Of a stretch of 32,900 nt of DNA, positions 25,590 through 32,900 are shown one piece after another; the stretch's first letter is position 1; every line of letters begins with the position of its first letter. The position numbers and the translations under genes are program-made. The notes under the pieces are model-generated. The model worked only from the letters and a program-made list of their open reading frames with translations, made no database searches and was not told the DNA's origin. The DNA is taken from contig CAZLQF010000029.1 in NCBI GenBank assembly GCA_964561545.1, forward strand, positions 1 through 32,900, in the 5' to 3' direction. This stretch comes from CAZLQF01 sp964561545 (lineage in GTDB: Bacteria > Bacteroidota > Bacteroidia > CAILMK01 > CAYYUA01).

Positions 25590-25622
25590 TATTCGAATTA
25601 CTTGCTGTTCTTATTGAGAGGG

Positions 25623-25664
25623 CAAAAATAGATAATAAGTAAAAAGCGACCTATTATAATAGGT
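25623..25664 (-). promoter_or_regulatory. Promoter of the ferredoxin reductase gene with palindrome in the -33 position
   Basis: TATTTTTG (25623-25630, minus strand) is a full match to the TAnnTTTG -7 box, 34 bases before the ATG. Where the TTTG -33 element should be, there is instead the perfect 16-bp palindrome ACCTATTATAATAGGT (25649-25664). This is the position of an activator site at a promoter lacking its own -33 element. Confidence 0.5.
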
Positions 25665-25667
25665 GAA

Positions 25668-25710
25668 AACTTTCCAAAAGTTCAAAGCCTCCATGAACCT
25701 TTGGAAAGTT
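25668..25710 (-). terminator. Strong hairpin after the bacilliredoxin gene
   Basis: Arms AACTTTCCAAA (25668-25678) and TTTGGAAAGTT (25700-25710) pair over 11 bases; after a one-base mismatch GTTC (25680-25683) pairs with GAAC (25695-25698). On the minus strand the stem runs into GTTTTC. It begins 13 bases after the bacilliredoxin stop and probably ends that transcript. Confidence 0.65.
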
Positions 25711-25723
25711 ACTTTTGCCCATC

Positions 25724-26137
25724 TTAGCAATATTCCTTGTAAGCAGCTTTAAGGTTTTGTGCAATAACCTCAGCGGGCTTGCCTTCAATGTGATGCCTTT
25801 CTACAAAATGCACCAACTTGCCATCTTTAAACAAAGCTACCGATGGTGAAGAGGGTGGATAAGGCAACATGTAGTTTCTTGCTGTGTCGGTGGCTTCTTT
25901 ATCTACACCTGCAAAAACGGTGGCCATTCTTTCGGGCTTTTTGTCGTTGTCCAATGATTCTACAACACCTGGCCTGGCACTTCCAGCTGCGCATCCGCAT
26001 ACTGAGTTCACAACTACTAAAGCAGTGCCTTCTTGTTTATTCAAAAATTCCTCAACTTCTTCCGGAGATTTCAATTCACTAAATCCGGCAGTAGTGAGTT
26101 CTTCTCGCATTGGTGTTACTAGTTCTTCAGAATACAT
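25724..26137 (-). CDS. BrxA/BrxB (YphP/YqiW) family bacilliredoxin
   Basis: The 137-residue protein matches the DUF1094 bacilliredoxin family over its length: 'MYSEELVTPMREELT', 'VVNSVCGCAAGSARPGV' with the CGC motif (Cys47, Cys49), 'PSSPSVALFKDGKLVHFVERHHIEG' and 'AYKEYC' at the end. In bacillithiol-using bacteria these proteins remove bacillithiol from protein cysteines; family members occur widely in Bacteroidota, some of which make bacillithiol. It lies 173 bases downstream of the DUF59 gene, on the same strand as the SUF operon and ending at a strong terminator, so it may share the SUF transcript or have its own promoter. Confidence 0.92.
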   Translation of the reverse strand: MYSEELVTPMREELTTAGFSELKSPEEVEEFLNKQEGTALVVVNSVCGCAAGSARPGVVESLDNDKKPERMATVFAGVDKEATDTARNYMLPYPPSSPSVALFKDGKLVHFVERHHIEGKPAEVIAQNLKAAYKEYC

Positions 26138-26310
26138 ATCTTCTTCTTTTTTTATATTGATGGTTTAAACAAAATTTTATTCTACCTCTACAGTTATTGA
26201 GGACTCGAGTTTTTATATTTATAAAATCCAAGACTCGCTTAAGTTGTTTAAGCTACCAGTTTCGGCTCTTAAAATTATTCAAAACTTTTAAGATTTTTAT
26301 ATCCACGGCT

Positions 26311-26715
26311 TTACATAAGCCCCAACTCAAGCTTAGCTTCTTCTGACATCTTGCTCATATCCCAGGGCGGATCAAATACCAAATCCAAATTTACCTCGCT
26401 GACACCCCGAATGCCACCCAGTTTTGTTTCTACCTCTCCGGGTAGAGTACCTGCCACGGGACATGAAGGAGATGTTAGAGTCATTTGCACATAAAGGTTG
26501 TTGACCGGATAAACCTTGATCTCATAGATCAACCCTAATTCGTAAATGTCAACTGGTATTTCAGGATCATAAACCGATTTCAGAACTTCAACCGCTTGCT
26601 GCTTAATGTATTCTTCATGGTCGTATCCACCTGAGTTTTGGTCTTGCTGGGCTTGATCTTCCGCTACTTCTTTATTTTGTGCTTCTTCCTGCTTGTTTTT
26701 TTCTTCTTCATTCAT
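26311..26715 (-). CDS. SUF-associated DUF59/MIP18-family protein
   Basis: The 134-residue protein has an acidic, Gln/Glu-rich N-terminal tail (about residues 1-32) and a DUF59 domain: 'VLKSVYDPEIPVDIYELGLIYEI', 'MTLTSPSCPVAGTLP' with the conserved Cys85, and 'DLVFDPPWDMSKMSEEAKLELGLM'. This last block is the usual ending of SUF-system DUF59 proteins (also named SufT or PaaD-like), which help load or mature Fe-S proteins. The ATG lies 2 bases beyond the sufE stop, so it is the last tight member of the SUF operon. The acidic N-terminal extension is longer than in SufT of other phyla. Confidence 0.92.
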   Translation of the reverse strand: MNEEEKNKQEEAQNKEVAEDQAQQDQNSGGYDHEEYIKQQAVEVLKSVYDPEIPVDIYELGLIYEIKVYPVNNLYVQMTLTSPSCPVAGTLPGEVETKLGGIRGVSEVNLDLVFDPPWDMSKMSEEAKLELGLM

Positions 26716-26717
26716 AG

Positions 26718-27176
26718 TTATGCTTGCTTTTCAAGTTTTTGTTGAAATGCTATTCCATATAGCTTCATTTGCTTAACCATAGCCGCTAAACCGTTGGAAC
26801 GGGTTGGCGATAAATGTTCTTTCATGCCGATCTGGTCAATGAAATAAAGGTCTGAATTTGATACATCTTCAGGCTTTTGTCCTGATAAAACTCTGATCAA
26901 TAAAGCAATAAGCCCGTTAACGATCATGGCATCGCTTTCAGCTTTATAAATAAGCCTGTTATTTTCATCCAGAAAAGCAGTTAAATAAACGGTAGATTGA
27001 CAACCACTTACTTTGAGGTCATCCCGCTTATATTGGTCATCAAGTGGTTCAAGTTCACGTCCCTGCTCGATGATGTATTTGTACTTTTCGGTCCAATCAT
27101 CGAATAAGCTGAATTCTTCAATAACTTCATCCTGAATTTCGTTAATGGTTGATTGATGCTTTACTTCTTCGCTCAT
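26718..27176 (-). CDS. sufE: Cysteine desulfuration protein SufE
   Basis: The 152-residue SufE has 'EFSLFDDWTEKYKYIIEQGRELEPL', the sulfur-accepting Cys59 in VSGCQSTVYL, and 'AESDAMIVNGLIALLIRVLSGQKPEDV' near the end. SufE takes persulfide sulfur from SufS and hands it to SufB. Its ATG overlaps the sufS stop (ATGA), indicating translational coupling. The N-terminus has about 15 extra polar residues compared with the E. coli protein. Nothing is missing. Confidence 0.95.
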   Translation of the reverse strand: MSEEVKHQSTINEIQDEVIEEFSLFDDWTEKYKYIIEQGRELEPLDDQYKRDDLKVSGCQSTVYLTAFLDENNRLIYKAESDAMIVNGLIALLIRVLSGQKPEDVSNSDLYFIDQIGMKEHLSPTRSNGLAAMVKQMKLYGIAFQQKLEKQA

Positions 27177-28429
27177 GAGCCAAAAATATTTTTTACTTTT
27201 TGAATACCTTTTACCAGCTGATCAACTTCTTCTTTTGTATTGTACAACGCAAAGGATGCCCTGGAAGTTGCAGGGATCTGAAAGCGCTCCATGAGGGGTT
27301 GTGTACAATGGTGGCCTGTTCTAATGGCTACGCCCTGTTTGTCTAACAAAATGCCCATGTCTTGAGGATGAATGTCATCAAAGTGAAATGAGATCACACT
27401 GCATTTATTATCAGCTGTTCCAATGATCTTTAAGTCCTCGATTTGCTGCATTTGCTGGGTAGCATATTCCAAAAGTTCAGTTTCATATTGCTGAACATTG
27501 GACAATCCGATGGATTGAACATAACGTAGCGCTTCGCCCAAACCAATGGTGCCAGCAATGTTAGGCGTACCGGCTTCAAATTTCAGAGGAATCTCGTTGT
27601 AGGTAGTTTTCTCAAAAGTAACCGTATCAATCATATCACCACCTCCTTGATAAGGCGGCATGGCTTCAAGATGCTCTTCTTTTCCGTATAGAACTCCAAT
27701 TCCGGTAGGCCCAAAAATCTTGTGTCCCGAAAATACCAAGAAGTCACAATCCAAATCCTGCACATCAACAGGTTGATGCATAGGAACCTGGGCTGCATCT
27801 GCTAAAACAGGAGTTCCGTTGGCATGGGCTTTTTGAATGAGCCAATGAGCCGGATTTACGGTACCCAATGTATTAGAAACCTGAACAAAGGCAAACAATT
27901 TAGTTTTAGCAGTCAAATATTGATCCAGGTCATCGGTTTCCAATTCCCCTTTGTCATTGATGGGAAGCACTTTTAAAGTAGCACCTTGCTGTTCGCAAAG
28001 CATTTGCCATGGAACAATATTGGAATGATGCTCCATTGCAGTAATTAGTACTTCATCACCTTCCCTGACCCTTGTTTTACCAAAAGTTTGAGCAACTAAG
28101 TTGATGCTTTCAGTGGTACCCCTTGTAAAAACAATTTCTTCTTTCTTAGGAGCATTAAGGAACTGCTGAACAGTTTCCCTGACAGTTTCATATTGCTGGC
28201 TTGCCTCATCGCTCAAACGGTGAATACCTCTGTGGACATTAGAATTGGTTTCCGAATAATAATCAGCGACCGTATCTATTACTTGTTTGGGTTTTTGAGT
28301 TGTTGCAGCATTATCAAGATATACCAATGGGTTTCCATTCACCTCTTGAGAGAGGATGGGAAAATCTTTCCGAATGGTGGATACATCCAGATTAGCAGTT
28401 TTATCTCCTATGTCAGCACTTTGAACCAT
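27173..28429 (-). CDS. sufS: Cysteine desulfurase SufS
   Basis: From the ATG at 28429 the product is 418 residues; a TTG two codons earlier overlaps the sufD stop but is less likely. It is a group II NifS-like PLP enzyme: 'RKDFPILSQEVNGNPLVYLDNAATTQKP', 'NVHRGIHRLSDEA', 'VFTRGTTESINLVA', 'EHHSNIVPW', the cofactor Lys in 'FSGHKIFGPTGIG' (about Lys237), and the catalytic Cys in 'RTGHHCTQP' (about Cys375). It removes sulfur from cysteine and passes the persulfide to SufE. It sits between sufD (2-base gap) and sufE (4-base overlap). Confidence 0.96.
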   Translation of the reverse strand: MVQSADIGDKTANLDVSTIRKDFPILSQEVNGNPLVYLDNAATTQKPKQVIDTVADYYSETNSNVHRGIHRLSDEASQQYETVRETVQQFLNAPKKEEIVFTRGTTESINLVAQTFGKTRVREGDEVLITAMEHHSNIVPWQMLCEQQGATLKVLPINDKGELETDDLDQYLTAKTKLFAFVQVSNTLGTVNPAHWLIQKAHANGTPVLADAAQVPMHQPVDVQDLDCDFLVFSGHKIFGPTGIGVLYGKEEHLEAMPPYQGGGDMIDTVTFEKTTYNEIPLKFEAGTPNIAGTIGLGEALRYVQSIGLSNVQQYETELLEYATQQMQQIEDLKIIGTADNKCSVISFHFDDIHPQDMGILLDKQGVAIRTGHHCTQPLMERFQIPATSRASFALYNTKEEVDQLVKGIQKVKNIFGS

Positions 28430-28431
28430 TA

Positions 28432-29769
28432 TCAAAAGTTAATTTTCAACCGCTTTCCAATAACATCATTGATGTATTCTTTAAGCGATTCGATGTTAAT
28501 ATAAGCTATTACTTCCGCTGCAAAAGCGTAAACCAATAAAGCTTCTGCTTTATCGTAGCTTAAGCCACGGGAACGCATGTAAAATAATTGCCTTTCATCC
28601 AGTTGACCAGAAGTGGCACCGTGACTGCATTGCACGTCATCAGCCCATATCTCCAACTGCGGTTTGGTAAAAATGTTGGCTTTATCTGCCAATAAGGTAT
28701 TACGGTTCGATTGGAATGCATTCACCTTTTGGGCATCCGGCCGTACGAACACCTTACCATTAAAAACTGCTGTAGATTCGTCATCCATAATGCCTTTGTA
28801 AAGCTCATTGCTTTCGCAATTGGGGAATTTGTGATCAACAATCGTGTGATTGTCTGCAAATTGCCGATCATGCGTCATGTATAAACCATATAGGTTGGTC
28901 AAGCAATTTTCACCACCCACTTCTATATTGGTGTTGTTCCTGGTAAAACCATTACCCAACGTGGTTGTGGAGTTGGTAACGCGGCTGTCTCGTTCCTGCC
29001 AAACCTGAACAGTGTTAACCTGGTAGGCATTGTAGCGGTCATTTTGCAGTTTGTAATGGGTAAAACCGGCATTGGCCCCTACATATACCTCGGTAACGTA
29101 ATTCATGAAGCTATGACCTTCCCCAATGGTTAAATAATTCTCCATTAAGGTCAATTCAGCACTTTCTTCCATAACCACCAAATTACGCGGTTGGATAAAA
29201 AGATCGGCATTACTTACATCATTGATGTAAAGTACTTGAACTGGATATTGAAGTGCTTTATTCCTGGGAACGTAGATAAAAGCGCCATCTTGAAAGAAAG
29301 CTGTGCTTAAGGCGGTCATGCCATCATTATTATAACTGGCATATTGTGCTAAATGCTGTTTAATTAGCTCCGGATGGGTTTTTTGGGCTTCCTTAAGGTT
29401 CTTAATGGCAATGGCATCATCTTCTTCAATGATACTTGATAAAGCGGGATCAAATTCCCCATTGACCAAAACGATCACATTGGACTCGACCCCTTTCATC
29501 TTAATTTCATCCACCTCGCTGGTAGAAACTTTTCGTTCATCAGCATGGGTAGCCAGGTCGTATTCGGGCTTCAACACATTCTTGGGGCTTGAATACTTCC
29601 AATCCTCGATTTTGGCATGTGGAAACCCAAGCTGCTGAAATTGATGAATTGCGTCTTCCTTTATGTCTATGATCTGTTGATCTTGATTGCCATTGATGTC
29701 CATTTTTTGTTTAACATCGGCAACCAATTTATCCTTCAGATCCTCTCTTACCTTTTTAACTTGCTTCAT
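28432..29769 (-). CDS. sufD: Fe-S cluster assembly protein SufD
   Basis: The 445-residue SufD has a helical N-terminal region, then the right-handed beta-helix shared with SufB. The core includes 'AFIYVPRNKALQYPVQVLY', 'VTNSTTTLGNGFTRNNTNIEV', 'FNGKVFVRPDAQKVNAFQSNRNTLL', and 'CSHGATSGQLDERQLFYMRSRGL', whose His corresponds to the SufD His implicated in cluster formation in E. coli. SufD pairs with SufB in the SufBC2D scaffold. The gene follows sufC by 39 bases. Confidence 0.95.
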   Translation of the reverse strand: MKQVKKVREDLKDKLVADVKQKMDINGNQDQQIIDIKEDAIHQFQQLGFPHAKIEDWKYSSPKNVLKPEYDLATHADERKVSTSEVDEIKMKGVESNVIVLVNGEFDPALSSIIEEDDAIAIKNLKEAQKTHPELIKQHLAQYASYNNDGMTALSTAFFQDGAFIYVPRNKALQYPVQVLYINDVSNADLFIQPRNLVVMEESAELTLMENYLTIGEGHSFMNYVTEVYVGANAGFTHYKLQNDRYNAYQVNTVQVWQERDSRVTNSTTTLGNGFTRNNTNIEVGGENCLTNLYGLYMTHDRQFADNHTIVDHKFPNCESNELYKGIMDDESTAVFNGKVFVRPDAQKVNAFQSNRNTLLADKANIFTKPQLEIWADDVQCSHGATSGQLDERQLFYMRSRGLSYDKAEALLVYAFAAEVIAYINIESLKEYINDVIGKRLKINF

Positions 29770-29808
29770 AGCTTAATGAAGTATTTAGTTGGTTCGAAAA
29801 TGTGGAAA

Positions 29809-30570
29809 CTATGCGGTTACGTCTTCACCCTCTTTGCTAATCCATTGATATCCTTTTTCTTCAAGCTCTTCTGCGAGATGCTTGTCTCCAGAGCGTATCA
29901 CCCTTCCATCATACAGTACATGAACATAATCAGGAACAATGAAATTAAGCAACCTTTGGTAGTGGGTGATTACCATGAATGCGTTGTTGTCGGTCCTAAG
30001 TTGGTTAACACCTTTAGATACTGTTTGAAGGGCATCAATATCAAGACCCGAGTCGGTTTCATCCATAACGGAAAGCTTAGGATCCAATAAAGCCATTTGA
30101 AAGATCTCGTTGCGTTTCTTCTCACCTCCAGAGAAACCTTCATTAACGGCCCGTTTAATCATATTTTCATCCATTTCAACGAGCTTAGCCTTTTCACGCA
30201 TTAGCTTTAGGAAATCGGCTGATTTTAACTCTTCCCTGCCTTGCGCTTTACGTACTTCGTTCACAGATGCCTTCATAAAATTGGTCATGGACACCCCGGG
30301 TATCTCTACCGGATATTGAAAAGCCAAGAACAAACCAGCCCTGGCTCGGTCCTCGGGTTCCAATTCAAAAAGGTTCTTACCCTCAAATAGGATTTCCCCT
30401 TCGTCCACTTCATATTCTTCTCTTCCAGCCATTACCGAGGCCAGCGTACTCTTGCCCGAACCATTCGGCCCCATGATCGCATGAATTTCTCCAGGGTTTA
30501 TCTCGAGATTAATACCTTTCAAAATTTGGGTTCCTTCTATTGATGCTTTTAAATTCTTAATTTGAAGCAT
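29809..30570 (-). CDS. sufC: Fe-S cluster assembly ATPase SufC
   Basis: From the ATG at 30570 the product is 253 residues; the open frame reaches a TTG three codons upstream. It is an ABC-type ATPase with Walker A GPNGSGKS, a signature-like block FSGGEKKRNE, Walker B 'LSVMDETDSGLDIDAL' and the switch His in 'MVITHYQRLL'. SufC drives conformational change of the SufBC2D scaffold in the cytoplasm, not transport. A spacer of 266 bases with strong secondary structure separates it from sufB, unlike the tight spacing of the rest of the operon. Confidence 0.96.
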   Translation of the reverse strand: MLQIKNLKASIEGTQILKGINLEINPGEIHAIMGPNGSGKSTLASVMAGREEYEVDEGEILFEGKNLFELEPEDRARAGLFLAFQYPVEIPGVSMTNFMKASVNEVRKAQGREELKSADFLKLMREKAKLVEMDENMIKRAVNEGFSGGEKKRNEIFQMALLDPKLSVMDETDSGLDIDALQTVSKGVNQLRTDNNAFMVITHYQRLLNFIVPDYVHVLYDGRVIRSGDKHLAEELEEKGYQWISKEGEDVTA

Positions 30571-30746
30571 TTTATTCAAGTTTTTAAGTTTTTAAAACGT
30601 CAGATGGATTGTTCAATTTTAAAACCCATCCAAGAGCGATAACAACTCACCCGATCTGATCGAGTTGATTTACTCGCCCTTTTCCTCCAAAGCGGGATTT
30701 TTATGCGTTCTATTCAAAATCTTTCTCCCACACTTTGTATTTAAGG

Positions 30747-30825
30747 TTAATGCAATTGGTGCTTTAGGTTAGAGCCAAAGACGCAGCGCGTGCTTCAGTC
30801 TGCCAATAACACCTCATTGCATTAA
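30747..30825 (-). other. Long stem between sufB and sufC
   Basis: Perfect ten-base arms TTAATGCAAT (30747-30756) and ATTGCATTAA (30816-30825), then inside them GGTG (30758-30761) with CACC (30810-30813), enclose a 48-base loop with a GC-rich patch (GACGCAGCGCG). The stem begins 12 bases past the sufB stop. A second repeat CAACTC/GAGTTG sits at 30643-30648 and 30662-30667. The stem could protect the sufB transcript end or reduce read-through into sufC. Confidence 0.5.
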
Positions 30826-30836
30826 AACTAAATATT

Positions 30837-32285
30837 TTAGCCGACACTTCCTTCAAGACTGACTGCTAATAACTTTTGTGCTTCTACGGCAAATTCCATT
30901 GGAAGTTTATCGAGCACTTCTTTGGCATATCCATTAACAATCATGGCCACCGCAGCTTCTTCATCGATGCCACGTTGTTTAAAATAAAACATCATGTCCT
31001 CACCAATTTTAGAAGTAGTGGCTTCGTGCTCAACCGTAGAGGACTTGTTACTGGATTCCAAGTAAGGGAACGTATGCGCACCGCAATGGTCGGTTAATAG
31101 CAATGAATCACATTCCGAAAAGTTACGACTGTTGGTAGCATTTTTACCGAACTTGACCAAACCACGGTAACTGTTTTGGCTGTTGCCAGCAGAAATGCCT
31201 TTAGATACAACCCGGCTTTTTGTATTTTTACCGAAATGCTGCATCTTGGTACCGGTATCAGCTTGTTGTGCGCCTTTGGTAAGCGCTACGGAGTAAAATT
31301 CTCCTACTGAATTATCGCCCTTGAGTACGCAACTGGGATATTTCCAAGTGACGGAAGATCCAGTTTCAACTTGGGTCCAGGAGATTTTGGAATTTTCTTC
31401 AGCACAGAGCCCGCGCTTTGTTACAAAGTTGTAAACACCGCCATTGCCATCTTCATCGCCCGGATACCAGTTTTGCACTGTAGCGTATCTTACTTCTGCA
31501 TCTTTGTGCGCATAAATTTCCACAACCGCAGCATGAAGTTGATTTTTGTCCCGCATGGGAGCAGTACAACCTTCAAGGTAACTTACGTAACTTCCTTCTT
31601 CTGCAACGATAAGGGTACGCTCAAACTGACCTGTATCCATTGCATTGATCCGGAAGTATGTAGATAGTTCCATTGGGCAAGTAACTCCCTTGGGAACGTA
31701 AACAAAAGATCCGTCACTAAACACTGCTGAGTTTAATGATGCGAAAAAGTTATCCGAGTGCGGCACTACAGAACCAATGTATTTTTGTACCAATTCCGGA
31801 TAATCTTGAAGTGCCTCACTAATAGAACAGAAAATGACCCCTGCTTCGGCCAATTTATCTTTAAATGTGGTATAAACCGACTCACTGTCCATGACAGCAT
31901 CAACGGCAACGCCCGACAAGGCCTTTTGCTCTTCAAGCGGTATACCGAGCTTTTCATAGGTTTTTAAAAGCTCTTCATCTACCTCTTCCAAGCTCTCAGG
32001 CTTTTTATCCTTTGTAGGTGAGGCATAATAATAAAGGTCTTGGAAATCAATGGGCGGAAAAGAAACGTTCTGCCATTTGGGCATTTCGTCCTTGAGCCAG
32101 TGCCTAAAGGCCTTTAAGCGCCATTCGAGCATCCATTCCGGTTCGTTCTTTTTTTCGGAAATAAACCTTACAATATCTTCGTTGAGCCCTTTTGGCGCGT
32201 ATTCTTCTTCGATGTTAGTAGTCCAACCATGTTCGTATTCGCCTGTTGTTGCTTTTTGGAGGATTTCTTCATCTGTAGCTCCCAT
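30837..32285 (-). CDS. sufB: Fe-S cluster assembly protein SufB
   Basis: The 482-residue protein is a full-length SufB. It opens with 'GLNEDIVRFISEKKNEPEWMLEWRLKAFRHW', then 'LPIPLEEQ'-like residues and 'FFASLNSAVFSDGSFVYVPKGVTCPMELSTYFRIN'. 'YLEGCTAPM', 'SRVVSKGISAGNSQNSYRGLV' and 'DSLLLTDHCGAHTFPYLES' with the Cys matching the E. coli scaffold Cys405 follow. With SufC and SufD it forms the scaffold on which [Fe-S] clusters are built. It is the first gene of the operon, preceded by a good promoter (32331-32361). No Rrf2/IscR-type regulator gene is present upstream inside this window. Confidence 0.97.
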   Translation of the reverse strand: MGATDEEILQKATTGEYEHGWTTNIEEEYAPKGLNEDIVRFISEKKNEPEWMLEWRLKAFRHWLKDEMPKWQNVSFPPIDFQDLYYYASPTKDKKPESLEEVDEELLKTYEKLGIPLEEQKALSGVAVDAVMDSESVYTTFKDKLAEAGVIFCSISEALQDYPELVQKYIGSVVPHSDNFFASLNSAVFSDGSFVYVPKGVTCPMELSTYFRINAMDTGQFERTLIVAEEGSYVSYLEGCTAPMRDKNQLHAAVVEIYAHKDAEVRYATVQNWYPGDEDGNGGVYNFVTKRGLCAEENSKISWTQVETGSSVTWKYPSCVLKGDNSVGEFYSVALTKGAQQADTGTKMQHFGKNTKSRVVSKGISAGNSQNSYRGLVKFGKNATNSRNFSECDSLLLTDHCGAHTFPYLESSNKSSTVEHEATTSKIGEDMMFYFKQRGIDEEAAVAMIVNGYAKEVLDKLPMEFAVEAQKLLAVSLEGSVG

Positions 32286-32330
32286 ATTAAGTCTTTTTAA
32301 TTTTATTTAAAATAATTCTAAATAACTCTG

Positions 32331-32361
32331 CAATTTTACACAATAAACATTGAAAGGCAAA
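32331..32361 (-). promoter_or_regulatory. Promoter of the suf operon
   Basis: On the minus strand TTTG (32358-32361), exactly 19 bases, then TAAAATTG (32331-32338): one mismatch to TTTG-N19-TAnnTTTG. The sufB ATG follows about 45 bases downstream. No obvious palindromic operator overlaps it. Confidence 0.55.
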
Positions 32362-32845
32362 AAATGTTCGAAGATGTTTTACTATTTTTAACTGAACAAG
32401 CAATACCGTGAATATGGTAGATTTTGATGAAGGGTTAAATTGCTCTTAAAGGCACTAAGATGCAAGGTGTTGGAATAATGGTTGGGGCAATTCCTGCTTA
32501 GCTAAATTTTATTCTTCATAATACCCAAAGCGGAAAACCAAGCGAATACCACGCTTATCAATTTTTAAATTAAGCGATGTTTTTTATTAATGTGCTTAGA
32601 GCTATAGCCGGAAAGTTTTCCTTACAATTTTACCGCCTTTAGGATGCCTAATTCGGGGTTATTATCAATGCTTTTAAAAAAGCCCAAACCATAGCTGGTA
32701 GGTTTTAACCTTCTTACTTTAGCTTACTTGAATCCTTGGTTTTACCACGAATTTAGTGGTTACACCAAACCTAAGCCTTCAATAAAGGTTTTAGGAAATC
32801 GTATTAGCTCTAAATCCCGATCTAATTTGGCTTTGTGTGGGGGTG
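32362..32845. other. Spacer between the suf promoter and the intron end
   Basis: No gene is recognised in about 480 bases. One minus-strand stretch near 32640-32720 is open for roughly 30 codons, without a start. A small hairpin ACCAC/GTGGT lies near 32744-32760. The spacer is AT-rich like the others. Confidence 0.4.
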
Positions 32846-32900
32846 ATCGAGTAGGAAGGTAGGGATTAGTTCCCTACCTGTCCTCTCACACCACCCAGCG
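32846..32900 (-). mobile_element. 3' end of a group II intron (body beyond the window)
   Basis: On the minus strand the last bases read GGTGGTGTGAGAGGACAG, then a perfect hairpin GGTAGGGA-ACTAA-TCCCTACC (32858-32878), then TTCCTACTCGAT ending at 32846. This order, the 3' strand of domain V followed by a domain VI hairpin with an A-rich loop and the end CCTACTCGAT, is what I know from bacterial group II introns that encode a reverse transcriptase/maturase. Only the end is visible; the ribozyme core and any ORF would lie to the right. Confidence 0.6.

Noticed and set aside
29617..30090. A 157-codon plus-strand ORF with hydrophobic stretches.
   Set aside because: It runs antisense across sufD and sufC, both of which have full catalytic or structural motifs; hydrophobicity is a by-product of the antisense frame.

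Overview
The window looks like the chromosome of a member of the Bacteroidota, most likely the order Cytophagales. The grounds are a TonB-dependent receptor with an N-terminal carboxypeptidase-like domain, a sufBCDSE operon followed by a DUF59 protein and a YphP-type bacilliredoxin, a chromosomal S23-type four-helix-bundle protein, AT-rich spacers, and several upstream regions carrying the Bacteroidota promoter pattern TTTG-N19-TAnnTTTG. Nearly everything is housekeeping or conserved core. I see no phage, CRISPR array, toxin cluster, tRNA or rRNA. The one mobile-element signal is what looks like the 3' end of a group II intron at the extreme right edge.

Left part (1-6.7 kb): the end-truncated CDP-alcohol phosphatidyltransferase gene (pssA-like), an unknown lipoprotein, a small membrane protein resembling the STM3941 family, and a large outer-membrane receptor, all on the minus strand. 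A plus-strand metallo-beta-lactamase-fold gene (5758-6699) follows. Its reading frame is interrupted by three stop codons in the first third, although the rest is intact, so I call it a recent pseudogene.

Middle part (7-20.8 kb): a minus-strand operon gcvT - four-helix protein - comB - mpg; an arginase-family protein that has lost half of its metal ligands; a divergent plus-strand pair (extended SDR, uvrB); then minus-strand genes for a BI-1/YccA membrane protein, a small conserved protein, a TIGR02757/DUF2400 protein, a cystathionine gamma-synthase/lyase, and a three-gene unit of polyprenyl diphosphate synthase, a TlpA-like thioredoxin and a thioredoxin-fold lipoprotein.

Right part (21.4-32.3 kb): a plus-strand short DnaE (DnaE2/ImuC-like) standing alone without imuA/imuB, then on the minus strand a PaaE-type ferredoxin-NAD(P)H reductase, the bacilliredoxin, and the SUF iron-sulfur cluster assembly operon sufB-sufC-sufD-sufS-sufE-DUF59. 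SufS/SufE supply persulfide sulfur, SufB/C/D form the scaffold, and the DUF59 protein probably helps maturation. The neighbouring [2Fe-2S] reductase is a plausible client.

I did not find a convincing new multi-gene system. The points most worth a second look are the decayed MBL gene, the degenerate arginase, palindromes overlapping the gcvT and ferredoxin-reductase promoters, a long stem between sufB and sufC, the missing start codon of comB, and the group II intron end.
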